This document shows, in pieces, positions 1 to 8,239 of a stretch of DNA of 64,000 bases. The notes beneath the pieces are model-generated. The model did not search any database and had not been told where the DNA came from. It saw only the letters and a program-made list of their open reading frames with translations. Every line of letters begins with the position of its first letter. The stretch's first letter is position 1. This DNA is from CAYNSB01 sp964399625 (GTDB lineage: Bacteria; Planctomycetota; Phycisphaerae; Phycisphaerales; UBA1924): positions 1 through 64,000 of the forward strand of contig CAYNSB010000013.1 of assembly GCA_964399625.1 (NCBI GenBank), in the 5' to 3' direction. The position numbers were made by a program, and so were the translations under genes.

Positions 1-774
1 GTGGATCGTCCCGTACACCAGGTGCCCCGTCTCCGCCGCGTGCAGCGCCGCCTCAAACGTCTCCTGGTCGCGCATTTCGCCGACCAGCACCACGTCCGGG
101 TTCTCGCGCACCAGCGCCCGCAGCGCGATCTTGAAGTCCAGGCAGTCGATCCCGATCTCGCGCTGGTTGATCGTCGCCTTCTTGTCGTTGAAGATGTACT
201 CGATCGGGTCCTCGATCGTCACGATGTGCACCGGCTTGCGCTCGTTCACGTAGTCGAGCATCGCCGCGATCGTCGTGGACTTGCCCGAGCCGGTCACGCC
301 CGAGAGCAGCACGATGCCGTTGGGCTGCATCGCGACCTCGGACATGATCGGCGGGAGGTACAGCTCCTCGAACTTGCGGATCTTGCTGGTGATGCGACGG
401 GCAGCGAGCGCGAGCTTGCCGCGGGCCTGGAACAGGTTGATGCGGTACCGCGTGTTCTCGTCGTAGTCGTACGCGAAGTCCACCGAACCGAACTTGTGCA
501 GGTCGGCGAACTGCTCCTCGTCCAGAATGTGCTTGGCGATCTGGATGAACTCGGCGGTGCTCACCGGCTCGGTGTCCAGCGGCTTGAGCGCGCCGCGGAT
601 GCGCAGCTTGGGCGCCTGCCCGGACTTCATAATGACGTCCGAGGCCTCGAGCTTGATCGAGGCCTTGAGGAACGACCCGAACCGCGTCGCGTGCGGGTCG
701 TGCTTCTCATCGGGATCGAGGTGGACGTGACCTGCGGGGGCGGCGGCTGGGGCGGGTCCGTTCGCGTGGGCCAT
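1..774 (-). CDS. pilT: Type IV pilus retraction ATPase PilT (C-terminus beyond window)
   Basis: PilT is the cytoplasmic hexameric ATPase that powers type IV pilus retraction and twitching. The 258 visible codons run off the left edge in frame, so the C-terminus is missing. Visible are an N-terminal PAS-like region, a Walker A box GVTGSGKST, the Asp-box segment TIEDPIE, the Walker B-like VVLVGEMRD typical of PilT, and the start of the His box (ETGHLVYGTIH). The ATG at 774 is chosen because GGGAG (786-782) sits seven bases upstream. An N-terminal extension rich in Ala, Pro and His (about 30 residues) precedes the conserved domain. A PilB-like assembly ATPase is less likely given the GEMRD motif. 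Related PilT/PilU paralogues cannot be told apart here. Confidence 0.93.
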   Translation of the reverse strand, partial: MAHANGPAPAAAPAGHVHLDPDEKHDPHATRFGSFLKASIKLEASDVIMKSGQAPKLRIRGALKPLDTEPVSTAEFIQIAKHILDEEQFADLHKFGSVDFAYDYDENTRYRINLFQARGKLALAARRITSKIRKFEELYLPPIMSEVAMQPNGIVLLSGVTGSGKSTTIAAMLDYVNERKPVHIVTIEDPIEYIFNDKKATINQREIGIDCLDFKIALRALVRENPDVVLVGEMRDQETFEAALHAAETGHLVYGTIH

Positions 775-786
775 CGGCGTGCTCCC

Positions 787-804
787 GGGTCCGTTCGTGG
801 ACCC
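787..804 (-). promoter_or_regulatory. Hairpin abutting the pilT ribosome binding site
   Basis: A perfect inverted repeat, GGGTCC / GGACCC with a six-base loop, ends one base upstream of the GGGAG ribosome binding site of pilT. In the transcript it would form a short GC hairpin just 5' of the Shine-Dalgarno sequence. It may affect translation, but with six base pairs it could also be chance in such GC-rich DNA. Confidence 0.3.
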
Positions 805-1215
805 GTTCGTGCCGGGGGTCGGTGTCGATGGGTCGGGCCCCGGCGAGGTCGGCGTTGGTGCAGAGATTGATGTGCCCAAGCGTATTCTCCGAGGTGCGCT
901 GCCGCAACGAACCCGCGCCATCGCCCGGCTGTCCGGCGAAATCACGAGCGCCCAATAACGCACCTGATTGAACCCGACCGCCGCCCCGTGCGATCTGCCA
1001 GCGACATGGACCTGTCGCATCGCCGGCGCACACGTGCGAGGCGTCGGAAGGGCATTCGCATCGGGCGCGCCTCCGGTTGCCCTAACGCGCGCTGTATCGC
1101 GCGATGAGCACGATCGCTGAATCGCGCCAGCCAGGCGCTCCGCGCGCGCCGTCCCGACGAAGCCGCTACATTCCCCCTTCACGGGCGTTGAGGGCCGCCC
1201 AGGCAGGAGGCGGCG
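805..1215. other. Divergent intergenic region between pilT and the GH3 gene
   Basis: About 410 bases lie between the pilT leader and the start of the GH3 glucosidase. No open frame here resembles a protein and no RNA gene or strong repeat was seen. It must hold the promoters for both divergent genes, but no convincing -35/-10 pair could be assigned by eye. Confidence 0.6.
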
Positions 1216-3501
1216 ATGCGCGCACGTTCGCGGACGATGGTGTGGACAGGATCGAGGAAGATCGCTGGGCTGCTGACGCGGTTGGCGGCGGCGGGCGGCG
1301 CGCTCGTCGGCGCGGGAGCCTTCGCGCAAGCGCCTAAGGAAACTCCCCCGGAGCGCATCGAGCGCCTGATCGGGCAGATGTCACTGAAAGAGAAGGTCGG
1401 GCAGCTCCACCAGATGTGGGGCGGCAAGCCCGGCGAGAAGGACCCCGTCAAACGACAGGAGGTCCTCGATCGCATCTTCGCCGGTGCCCGCGAGGGACGC
1501 TCGGGCACGTTTCTGGGCGGCGGCGACGCGGCCCACTTCGACGCGCTGCAGCACGCGGCGATCGAGGGCACGCGCCTGCATATCCCCGCGCTCTTCGCCC
1601 ACGACGTGATCCACGGGTACAAGACCATTTTCCCGATCCCGCTCGCGTCGTCGTGCTCGTGGAACCTCGAGCTGATCGAGAAGGCCGAGGCCGTCGCCGC
1701 GAAGGAAGCCCGCGCCTCGGGCCTGCGCTGGACGTTTGCGCCGATGGTGGATGTGGCCCGCGATCCGCGCTGGGGGCGCATCGCCGAGGGCGCTGGGGAG
1801 GACGCACGCCTGGGCGCGTGGATCGCCGCGGCCCGTGTCCACGGGTTCCAGGGCGCGGACCCGAGCGCGCCCGATCGCGTGCTCGCCTGCGCCAAGCACT
1901 TCGCGGCGTACGGCGCCGCCGAGGGAGGACGCGATTACAACACCGTCGATCTTTCGATGGAGACGCTGCACAACGTGTACCTGCGACCCTTCCGCTCCGC
2001 GGCCCAGGCGGGCGTCGGATCGTTCATGACCTCGTTCAACGAGATCAACGGCGTGCCCAGCTCGGGCAATCCGCTCCTGCTGCGGACGATCTTGCGCGAC
2101 CAATGGAAGTCGAGCGCGGTGGTCGTCTCGGACCACAGCGCGATCAACGAGATGGTGGCGCACGGGTTCGCCGCGGATCGGGCCGACGCCGCGCGACTGG
2201 GGCTGCTGGGCGGCACGGACATCGACATGGTCACGGGCGTGTACGACGAGCATCTGGTCTCGCTCGTGGAGAAAGGGCTCGTGCCGGTGGAGCTCGTGGA
2301 CCAGGCGGTGCGCCGCGTCCTGCGCGCCAAGCAGGCGGTGGGCCTCTTTGACCATCCCTACGAGGACACGACCCGCGAGAAGGACGTGATGCTCCAGCCG
2401 GAGAGCCGTGCGCTGGCGCGCGAGCTGGCGGCACGCTCGATGGTGCTCCTCAAGAACGACAAATGCACGCTGCCCCTGGGCGAGGGAATCAAACGCGTCG
2501 CGGTGATCGGGCCCCTGGGCGATTCGGCACGCGACATGCTGGGCACGTGGGCGGGGCACGGCGCACCCGAGGACACCGTCACGCTGCTCGCGGGGCTCCG
2601 CGACGCGAAACGGTTCGAGATCGAGCACGAGGCGGGGTCCAAGATCGACGCTCCGTTGGACGGCGGCATCGAGCGTGCGCTCGCCGCCGCGGGGCGTGCC
2701 CACGCGATCATCGCCGCCGTGGGCGAGGAAGAGGAGATGTCCGGCGAGGGGCACAGCCGCTCGCTGATCCAGATTCCCCCGGCCCAGCAGGCGCTGCTGG
2801 AGGCGCTGCGGGGAACGGGCAAGCCGCTCATCGTGGTCCTGCAAACCGGGCGTCCGCTGGCGATCGGTTGGCTGCAAGAGCACGCCGACGCGATCCTGCT
2901 CGCCTGGCACGGGGGCACCGAGGGCGGTCACGCCATCGCGGACCTGCTGACGGGCGACGCGAATCCCAGCGGGCGACTCACCGCCAGTTGGCCGCGCAAC
3001 GTCGGACAGGTGCCAATCTACTACAACCACAAGCCGACGGGCCGCCCGTTCGACGATGCGAACCGGTACACGTCGCGGTACATGGATGTCCCAAGCACGC
3101 CGCTCTACCCATTCGGGTACGGGCTGTCGTACACCACCTTCGCTCTCTCGGACGTTTACGCATCGAGCCAGACGCTGGCACCGACCGGGACGATCGAGTT
3201 CGAGGTCGAGGTGACCAACACCGGGGCTCGCGCTGGCACCGAGACGGTGCAGTGGTACTTCCACGATCCCGTCGCCTCGCGCACCAGGCCCGTCAAGGAA
3301 CTCTTGACGTTCTCGCAGGTGACGCTCAAGCCCGGCGAGAAGAGCACCGTCCGCGCGCAGGTGCCCGCGGCGGCGTTCGCCTTCTACGACGACCAGGGAA
3401 AGGACATCCTGGAGGCCGGTGAGATACGCGTCCACGCCTCGGGCGGGAGCGTGCGCACGGGCGAGGTTCGTTTCACGATCGAGCCGGCGTCGAAGCGGTA
3501 G
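1216..3501 (+). CDS. bglX: Secreted GH3 beta-glucosidase (BglX-like)
   Basis: Predicted exo-acting beta-glucosidase (glycoside hydrolase family 3), 761 residues, likely exported by an N-terminal signal segment ending near AGAFAQA (about 38). The GH3 N-terminal barrel carries AKHFAAYGAAEGGRDYN (226-242) as in BglX, and the nucleophile Asp is most likely D306 in VVVSDHSAI. The C-terminal domain supplies the probable acid/base in SGEGHSRS (E511). A fibronectin III-like domain fills the last 110 residues (EVTNTGARAGTETVQWYF). AGGAGG about six bases upstream supports the ATG at 1216. The usual SDW/SDY after the nucleophile is SDH here. It would release glucose from oligosaccharides in the periplasm or outside the cell; substrate range cannot be read from sequence. 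Confidence 0.92.
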   Translation: MRARSRTMVWTGSRKIAGLLTRLAAAGGALVGAGAFAQAPKETPPERIERLIGQMSLKEKVGQLHQMWGGKPGEKDPVKRQEVLDRIFAGAREGRSGTFLGGGDAAHFDALQHAAIEGTRLHIPALFAHDVIHGYKTIFPIPLASSCSWNLELIEKAEAVAAKEARASGLRWTFAPMVDVARDPRWGRIAEGAGEDARLGAWIAAARVHGFQGADPSAPDRVLACAKHFAAYGAAEGGRDYNTVDLSMETLHNVYLRPFRSAAQAGVGSFMTSFNEINGVPSSGNPLLLRTILRDQWKSSAVVVSDHSAINEMVAHGFAADRADAARLGLLGGTDIDMVTGVYDEHLVSLVEKGLVPVELVDQAVRRVLRAKQAVGLFDHPYEDTTREKDVMLQPESRALARELAARSMVLLKNDKCTLPLGEGIKRVAVIGPLGDSARDMLGTWAGHGAPEDTVTLLAGLRDAKRFEIEHEAGSKIDAPLDGGIERALAAAGRAHAIIAAVGEEEEMSGEGHSRSLIQIPPAQQALLEALRGTGKPLIVVLQTGRPLAIGWLQEHADAILLAWHGGTEGGHAIADLLTGDANPSGRLTASWPRNVGQVPIYYNHKPTGRPFDDANRYTSRYMDVPSTPLYPFGYGLSYTTFALSDVYASSQTLAPTGTIEFEVEVTNTGARAGTETVQWYFHDPVASRTRPVKELLTFSQVTLKPGEKSTVRAQVPAAAFAFYDDQGKDILEAGEIRVHASGGSVRTGEVRFTIEPASKR

Positions 3502-3513
3502 CGACCAACGCGA

Positions 3514-4158
3514 TCAGTGCCTGCACCCGCACCCGCCGCCGTTCTTCTCGCCGCCCTTGCCGCCGCAGCATCCGCCCGAGCCATCCCCGCCGCAGCACTC
3601 CTCCGCGGGCGCGGGCCCGAGCATCTTCTCGACCTTGCGATTGCAGAAGTCGGCGTGGTGCTCGAGGTGCCAGGTGGCGTACGCGAGCACGCGCTTCAGG
3701 CTCATCTCGCCGTTCAGCGGGTGCATCCCGACGCGCAGGAACTGATCGGGCATGAGCGTGAGCAGCCATCCGCCCGCCCACTTGCGCAAGGTGTGGATCA
3801 CCGCCAGGTAGCCGCCGATCGGGTGCTCACCGCCACCATCGGTCCCGCCGTAGAGCCCCGCGTCGATGAACGCGTCCTCATCCCACGGCTCGAGCATGGG
3901 GCGATCCTCGGCGACGATCTTCCGCATGCGGTGCACGAACGAGATGTCCGCGTCGGCCAGGTGCCCCAGGAGCACACGCACCGGCCAGCGCCCGACGCCC
4001 GCATCGGGCAGGAACGCGGCGTCCAGTTGCAGGTCTGATAACTCAAAGACCCGTGGGTCGAGACGCTCAAGCCCTCGGCGAAACCGGTGCACGAGGTCCA
4101 TATCCGGCAGCGACTCGAGGACCGCGACTTTGTCCAGTGATCCCGGCGTGGGTGCCAT
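3514..4158 (-). CDS. DinB-superfamily protein with Cys-rich C-terminal tail
   Basis: A 214-residue protein of the DinB/YfiT four-helix fold, a superfamily of metal-dependent thiol transferases and related proteins. Likely metal ligands are H66 (LLGHLADAD) and the H164/H167/H168 cluster (ATWHLEHHADF). The last 27 residues form a Gly/Cys tail (CC, CC, then CGC and a final His; C188, C189, C197, C198, C210, C212, H214) that is not part of the usual fold and resembles a metal-binding appendage. The ATG at 4158 is preferred over one ten codons upstream because AGGAGG lies eight bases before it. It converges on the GH3 gene, ending 12 bases away. The substrate is unknown. Confidence 0.75.
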   Translation of the reverse strand: MAPTPGSLDKVAVLESLPDMDLVHRFRRGLERLDPRVFELSDLQLDAAFLPDAGVGRWPVRVLLGHLADADISFVHRMRKIVAEDRPMLEPWDEDAFIDAGLYGGTDGGGEHPIGGYLAVIHTLRKWAGGWLLTLMPDQFLRVGMHPLNGEMSLKRVLAYATWHLEHHADFCNRKVEKMLGPAPAEECCGGDGSGGCCGGKGGEKNGGGCGCRH

Positions 4159-4268
4159 GCTTCGCCCTCCTGCGCAACTGGCGCGCAACCGCTCGGAATC
4201 GTGAACCCTCCGGTCTCGGTTCCGTATCAGAGTGTAGGAAACACGTTCTGCTTCCTCTCTCTCCTCCG

Positions 4269-4311
4269 AACCGCTCCGCCAGGAAACTCCTTGGCGGAGC
4301 GGTTTGTTTTT
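4269..4311 (+). terminator. Strong intrinsic terminator upstream of the thioesterase gene
   Basis: A 13-base-pair GC-rich stem (AACCGCTCCGCCA at 4269-4281 with its complement at 4292-4304) is followed by TTTGTTTTT-type sequence, the classic Rho-independent form on the plus strand. No plus-strand gene lies immediately upstream: the minus-strand DinB gene does. It therefore ends either a short RNA starting in 4160-4268, read-through from the GH3 gene, or an attenuated leader of the thioesterase gene whose ATG is 34 bases beyond the stem. Confidence 0.8.
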
Positions 4312-4338
4312 GGAGGCCGGTGCTCTCTACGCTCCGCC

Positions 4339-4746
4339 ATGTCCGCCGAGCACAGCCCAGAGCGTCGACTCGCCCTCCGTGTCGTGACGATGCCCCGGGA
4401 CACGAACCACTACGGCACCGTCTTCGGGGGCGTGATCCTGTCGTACATCGACCAGTCGGGGTTCGTCGAGGCTCGCCGGCACGGCGCGCACCGGTGGGTG
4501 ACGGCGGCGATCGACCGGGTGGAGTTCAAGGCCCCGGTGCACCTGGGCGACATCGTGAACTTCTACGCGACGACGGTGCGCACGGGGACGACGAGCGTCA
4601 CGGTCCGCATCGACGTTGAGGCCGAGCGGTATTCCTCGGGCGGGACGGTGCCCGTGACGGCGGCGCAGCTGGTGATGGTCGCGGTGGACGCGCAGGGCAC
4701 GCCGATCCCGTTCCGCACGACTCCGAGCGACCCCTCCCACGGATGA
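4339..4746 (+). CDS. Acyl-CoA thioesterase, hotdog fold (YciA/BACH-like)
   Basis: A 135-residue cytoplasmic hydrolase that should cleave acyl-CoA to free acid and CoA. The N-terminal helix motif NHYGTVFGGVILSYIDQSG (23-41) matches the YciA/acyl-CoA hydrolase pattern (N..G..FGG..L...D), with D38 as the expected catalytic acid, followed by a single hotdog domain (AAIDRVEFKAPVHLGDIV). Length is typical for this family. The ATG at 4339 is the first in-frame start after the terminator. No Shine-Dalgarno sequence lies at normal distance: TGGAGG is 22 bases away. The frame stays open further upstream through the terminator, but those residues do not look like coding sequence. The STAS gene follows 23 bases downstream on the same strand. 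Confidence 0.88.
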   Translation: MSAEHSPERRLALRVVTMPRDTNHYGTVFGGVILSYIDQSGFVEARRHGAHRWVTAAIDRVEFKAPVHLGDIVNFYATTVRTGTTSVTVRIDVEAERYSSGGTVPVTAAQLVMVAVDAQGTPIPFRTTPSDPSHG

Positions 4747-4769
4747 CTCGGACCCGATAGGCTCTTGGC

Positions 4770-5123
4770 ATGGCGGTCTCCTCCTACACCACGTCTCAAA
4801 CAGTCAACGGCGTCACGCTCTCGTGCGTCACGCTCGAGAAGGTCACCGATCGCGAGGCGCAGCCCGTGCTCAGCGAGCTGGTGGACGCGTCGCTGGGCTC
4901 CAAGCACCACGTGGCGCTCGACCTCTCTCCCGTGCACCTGCTGGCCTCGGCCGGGATCGGCATGCTCATCTCGCTGAACAAGGTGTGCAAGGGAGCGGGG
5001 GGCAAGCTCGTGGTCTTCGGGCTTCGCAAGGAGATCATGGAAGTGCTGAGGATCACGAACCTGCACCGCCTGGTCGCGATCGAGACGACGCAGGAGGCGG
5101 CGTTGAAGAAGGCCGCCCCGTGA
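4770..5123 (+). CDS. STAS-domain anti-sigma-factor antagonist-like protein
   Basis: A 117-residue single STAS domain, the fold of SpoIIAA/RsbV anti-anti-sigma factors, which bind partner-switching kinases when unphosphorylated. The segment LASAGIGMLISL matches the phosphoserine loop (usually DSSGLG), placing the candidate phospho-site at S60. Here the residue before it is Ala, not the usual Asp or Ser. The strand pattern (HVALDLSPVHLL, GKLVVFGLRKEIMEVLRITNL) fits the family. No kinase or phosphatase partner lies nearby. Its stop codon overlaps the purN start (GTGA), so the two are probably translated together, an unusual pairing. Confidence 0.85.
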   Translation: MAVSSYTTSQTVNGVTLSCVTLEKVTDREAQPVLSELVDASLGSKHHVALDLSPVHLLASAGIGMLISLNKVCKGAGGKLVVFGLRKEIMEVLRITNLHRLVAIETTQEAALKKAAP

Positions 5124-5716
5124 GCGCCACGCCGGCCCGCCTGGCGGTGCTTCTGTCGGGCTCGGGGCGGACGCTGGTGAACCTGCTCGATCACATCCGC
5201 GACGGATCGCTCCCGGCGCAGGTGTGCGTGGTCATCGCGTCGAAGGAGTGCCTGGGCGCGGAGCGGGCCCGGGCGGCGGGGCTGGCGACGATCGTTGAGA
5301 AGGGCGTGATTGCGCCGGAGCGCCTCGTGGCGCTCGTGTCGCCGTACCGCGTCGATTGGATCATCCTGGCGGGATACTTGAAGCTGGTGCGCATCCCCAA
5401 TGCGTTCCGCGGGCGCATCGTGAACATCCACCCGGCGCTTCTCCCGGCGTTCGGCGGGGCGGGCATGTACGGGCATCACGTTCACGAGGCGGTGCTCGCT
5501 TCGGGCGCGCGCGAATCCGGCTGCACGGTCCATCTGTGCGATAGCGAGTTCGATCGCGGGGCGATCCTGCTGCAGAAGCGCTGCCCGGTTCTGCCCGGCG
5601 ACACGCCCGACACGCTCGCGGCGCGCGTCTTTGAATTGGAGAAGCGGGCCTATCCCGAGGCGATCCGGGGGCTCATCCGGGGCGAATATCCCTCGGCGGC
5701 GCGAGAACGACCATGA
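5120..5716 (+). CDS. purN: Phosphoribosylglycinamide formyltransferase (GART, PurN)
   Basis: PurN transfers a formyl group from 10-formyl-THF to glycinamide ribonucleotide in purine synthesis. The 198-residue protein has the N-terminal LLSGSGRTLVNLL nucleotide loop, the catalytic NIHPALLPAFGG (N102, H104), and HLCDSEFDRGAILLQ with the catalytic Asp at about D145. The GTG start at 5120 overlaps the STAS stop in a GTGA, and the family's conserved sequence begins about seven residues after it. It also overlaps the next gene by ATGA, so three genes form a coupled set. purC lies about 41 kb away in this window, so purine genes are scattered. Confidence 0.93.
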   Translation: MSATPARLAVLLSGSGRTLVNLLDHIRDGSLPAQVCVVIASKECLGAERARAAGLATIVEKGVIAPERLVALVSPYRVDWIILAGYLKLVRIPNAFRGRIVNIHPALLPAFGGAGMYGHHVHEAVLASGARESGCTVHLCDSEFDRGAILLQKRCPVLPGDTPDTLAARVFELEKRAYPEAIRGLIRGEYPSAARERP

Positions 5717-7311
5717 GCGAACGCACCGGCAAGGCAACGCCCATCACCAGCGGAAGCACCCGCGCACGCTCGCGCAGCACCCCCACCACTCGGGGCGGGC
5801 GCCGCCCCGCGCGCGGGCTCGTGCTCGCGCTGTGCGTGTGTGCCTCCGCGTTCGCGCAGGCGGGCAAGCAGCCGGCCCCCGCCGCACGGGCGCAGGACCT
5901 GCAGACCCGCGCGCTCGAGGCGATCGGCAAGGGCGACGCCGCGGGTGGCGAGGCGCTTCTCCGCGAGCAACTGGCGCTGGATCCGGGCAACTTCGTGATC
6001 TATTACAACCTCGCGTGCGCGCGCTCGCTGCAGGACGATGCGCCCGGGGGCATGGACCTGCTCGTGCGGGCGGTGGAGCGGGGCTTCGTGGACCTGGCGC
6101 AGATGCGCCGCGACCCCCAGCTCGCGCGGGTGCGCACGGACCCGCGGTTCGAGCGCCTCGCGGGCAACTGGGCGGAGGTGCTGCGCCGTCAGAGCGACGC
6201 GAACCTCAAGGCAACCAAGGCCCAGTTCACGCAGGGCGCCTACGCCCAGTCGAGCGATGAACGCCTTCGCGTGCACGTTCTCTCGGCGATGGACGAGACC
6301 TCCACGACGCAGGCCCGCGCGGACATCGCGCGCCTGTACGACTGGGCCCTGGGTGGTGTCTTTGCCGACCTGACGCGGGCAGACGCGGCGCAGGCGGATG
6401 CGTGGACCGTCGTTGTCCTGCCCTCGCCCAAGGATTTCGTGCGCTGGGTCGTGTCCAGCTACGGGTCCGCGGCGGCGGGGTCGTTCTCGGGCATCGGAGG
6501 CGCGTACATGCACGACGAGAAACGCCTCGTCGCGCAGGACCTGGGCGCGACGCTGCGCCACGAGTTCTTCCATGTGCTGCACTGGCGCTCGACGACCCGC
6601 CTCGGGCAGGACCACCCGATCTGGATCCAGGAAGGGCTCTGCTCCCTTGTGGAGGACTACGAGCTTGCGGCGGATCGATCCCCGGCGTCGCTGAGGCCGG
6701 TGCCCTCGTGGCGAACCAACATCAGCAAGCGACTGCTCAACGCGGGCAAGCTGCTGCGCATCGAGCAGCTCGCGAAGGTGCCGCGCGCCACCTTCACGGG
6801 CACGAACCCGCTGGCGCACTACGGGCAGGCGCGGACGGTGTTCCTGTTCCTCTCGGACCGGGGCAAGCTCGGCGAGTGGTACGCGCACTACACGGGCCAC
6901 TACGCGGAGGACCCCACGGGCGTGGCGTCCATCGCGGCGGTGTTCGCCAAGCCGATCGACCAGGTGGAGAAAGACTATCGCGCGTGGGTGCGGGCGCTGC
7001 CCGAGGTCGCCGAGCAGTTGCGCCCCGGCGAGGCGACGCTGGGCGTGGACGTGGAGCCGGGCACGGGCGACGGGCCGGTGATCGTCGGCATTCCGCGGCT
7101 CAAGAAGAACGAGCCCGCGCCAGCGCGTCTGGCCGGGTTGAGCGTGGGCGATGTCATCACGGCGGTCAACGGGCTGCCCACGCGTGACCTCAACGAGCTC
7201 ATCCGCGTGCTGGGCGCGATGAAGGTCGGCGACGAGGTGGAGGTGGAGTACCGCCGACGGACGCAGCGAGGGTCCGCGAAAATCAGGCTCGTGCCGCGCC
7301 AGGACGACTGA
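5713..7311 (+). CDS. Secreted gluzincin-type metalloprotease-like protein with C-terminal PDZ domain
   Basis: A 532-residue exported protein: an Arg-rich N-terminus and hydrophobic segment ending in ASAFAQA (about 35-50), a TPR-like helical region (60-160), a peptidase_MA-type domain with HEFFH at 283-287 and a probable third zinc ligand E307 in WIQEGLCSL, and a PDZ domain near the C-terminus (LAGLSVGDVITAVNGLPTRDL). The HExxH plus downstream E is the gluzincin signature seen in many planctomycete 'peptidase MA family' proteins. It starts inside the purN stop (ATGA). Substrate and location (periplasm or exterior) are unknown. The link to purN and STAS is positional only. Confidence 0.8.
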   Translation: MSERTGKATPITSGSTRARSRSTPTTRGGRRPARGLVLALCVCASAFAQAGKQPAPAARAQDLQTRALEAIGKGDAAGGEALLREQLALDPGNFVIYYNLACARSLQDDAPGGMDLLVRAVERGFVDLAQMRRDPQLARVRTDPRFERLAGNWAEVLRRQSDANLKATKAQFTQGAYAQSSDERLRVHVLSAMDETSTTQARADIARLYDWALGGVFADLTRADAAQADAWTVVVLPSPKDFVRWVVSSYGSAAAGSFSGIGGAYMHDEKRLVAQDLGATLRHEFFHVLHWRSTTRLGQDHPIWIQEGLCSLVEDYELAADRSPASLRPVPSWRTNISKRLLNAGKLLRIEQLAKVPRATFTGTNPLAHYGQARTVFLFLSDRGKLGEWYAHYTGHYAEDPTGVASIAAVFAKPIDQVEKDYRAWVRALPEVAEQLRPGEATLGVDVEPGTGDGPVIVGIPRLKKNEPAPARLAGLSVGDVITAVNGLPTRDLNELIRVLGAMKVGDEVEVEYRRRTQRGSAKIRLVPRQDD

Positions 7312-7517
7312 CCGCGATTCGTTGGTGATTCTCAGACGTCGGGGGACACGTCGCGCGCCCGCGCGCACGTCATAGGCACCACGCGCCGCACACGAACCGC
7401 CCGCCCCGAGGGCGCGTCGCTGGCGATCGCCCGCGCACGTGGCATCTTCCACGCACCGCGAGCGGGGCAAGCCCGACGCGGGTGGACTCGAACAACGCAA
7501 GATCAGGAGAGAGACCC

Positions 7518-8225
7518 ATGCTTCGCCGTGGACCCGCTGTGTTGTGCGCGCTCGCCGGACTCCTTGCTCTCGCCGGCGCGGCCGACGCCCAGAACGTCTA
7601 CCAGAACGACTTCGAGTCGGGCTCCTCCGGTCCTGGTTGGACCGCGAACGTGAGCCTCACCCCCACCACCGACACGCCGGTCTTCACCAAGTTCCTCGGA
7701 CGGTACACCAGCAACCAGGGCGTTCAGCTCACCGTCACGCCCCCCGCGAATCTGAGCAACAACAACGGCGGCGGCGGATCGGGCGGCGGCACGGGCACCG
7801 TGCCCATCAACTACTCGCTCCTCTTCGATTTCTACGCGTTCGACACGTGGGACGGCAACGGGCCCAACGGGCCGGACCACCTCCAGGTCACGGTCAACGG
7901 CGTGACGCTCTTCGATCACGCGTTCACGAACACGCGTTCGCACCCCGAGTGGCAGACCTACCCCAAGGCGCCCGACCTCGGGTACCAGCTCCTGGGCGGC
8001 AATCCCGCGGAGCTCGACTCGCTCTATCGCAATGTGCAGATCGATTTCTCCGCGGCGCCGGGCACCACGCTTATCTTCAAGTGGAAGAGCCAGGGCCTGA
8101 GCACCGACCTCAACGACGAATCCTGGGGCATCGACAACATCCGCGTGAACGCGGTGCCCGCGCCGGGATCGCTCGCCCTTCTGGGCGTGGGCGGTGCGCT
8201 CGCGGCACGGCGCCGGCGGCGTTAA
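7518..8225 (+). CDS. Secreted protein with PEP-CTERM-like sorting tail
   Basis: A 235-residue exported protein. The ATG at 7518 follows AGGAGA eight bases upstream; the N-terminal signal peptide ends near GAADAQ. The body looks like a beta-sandwich (YQNDFESGSSGPGWT opening, WGIDNIRVNAVPAPG at the end), as in LamG or carbohydrate-binding-like domains of planctomycete surface proteins, with a Gly-rich loop around residues 80-95. The C-terminus VPAPGSLALLGVGG then Arg-rich residues is the PEP-CTERM pattern: short motif, hydrophobic helix, basic end. Such tails are processed by exosortase in the membrane. No exosortase gene is in the window. Function unknown. Confidence 0.82.
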   Translation: MLRRGPAVLCALAGLLALAGAADAQNVYQNDFESGSSGPGWTANVSLTPTTDTPVFTKFLGRYTSNQGVQLTVTPPANLSNNNGGGGSGGGTGTVPINYSLLFDFYAFDTWDGNGPNGPDHLQVTVNGVTLFDHAFTNTRSHPEWQTYPKAPDLGYQLLGGNPAELDSLYRNVQIDFSAAPGTTLIFKWKSQGLSTDLNDESWGIDNIRVNAVPAPGSLALLGVGGALAARRRRR

Positions 8226-8239
8226 GGACCGACAACCGA

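Noticed and set aside
1..870. A long open frame on the plus strand across the left edge
   Set aside because: It is antisense to a clear pilT reading frame on the minus strand; its sequence is Arg/Leu-rich and resembles no protein family.
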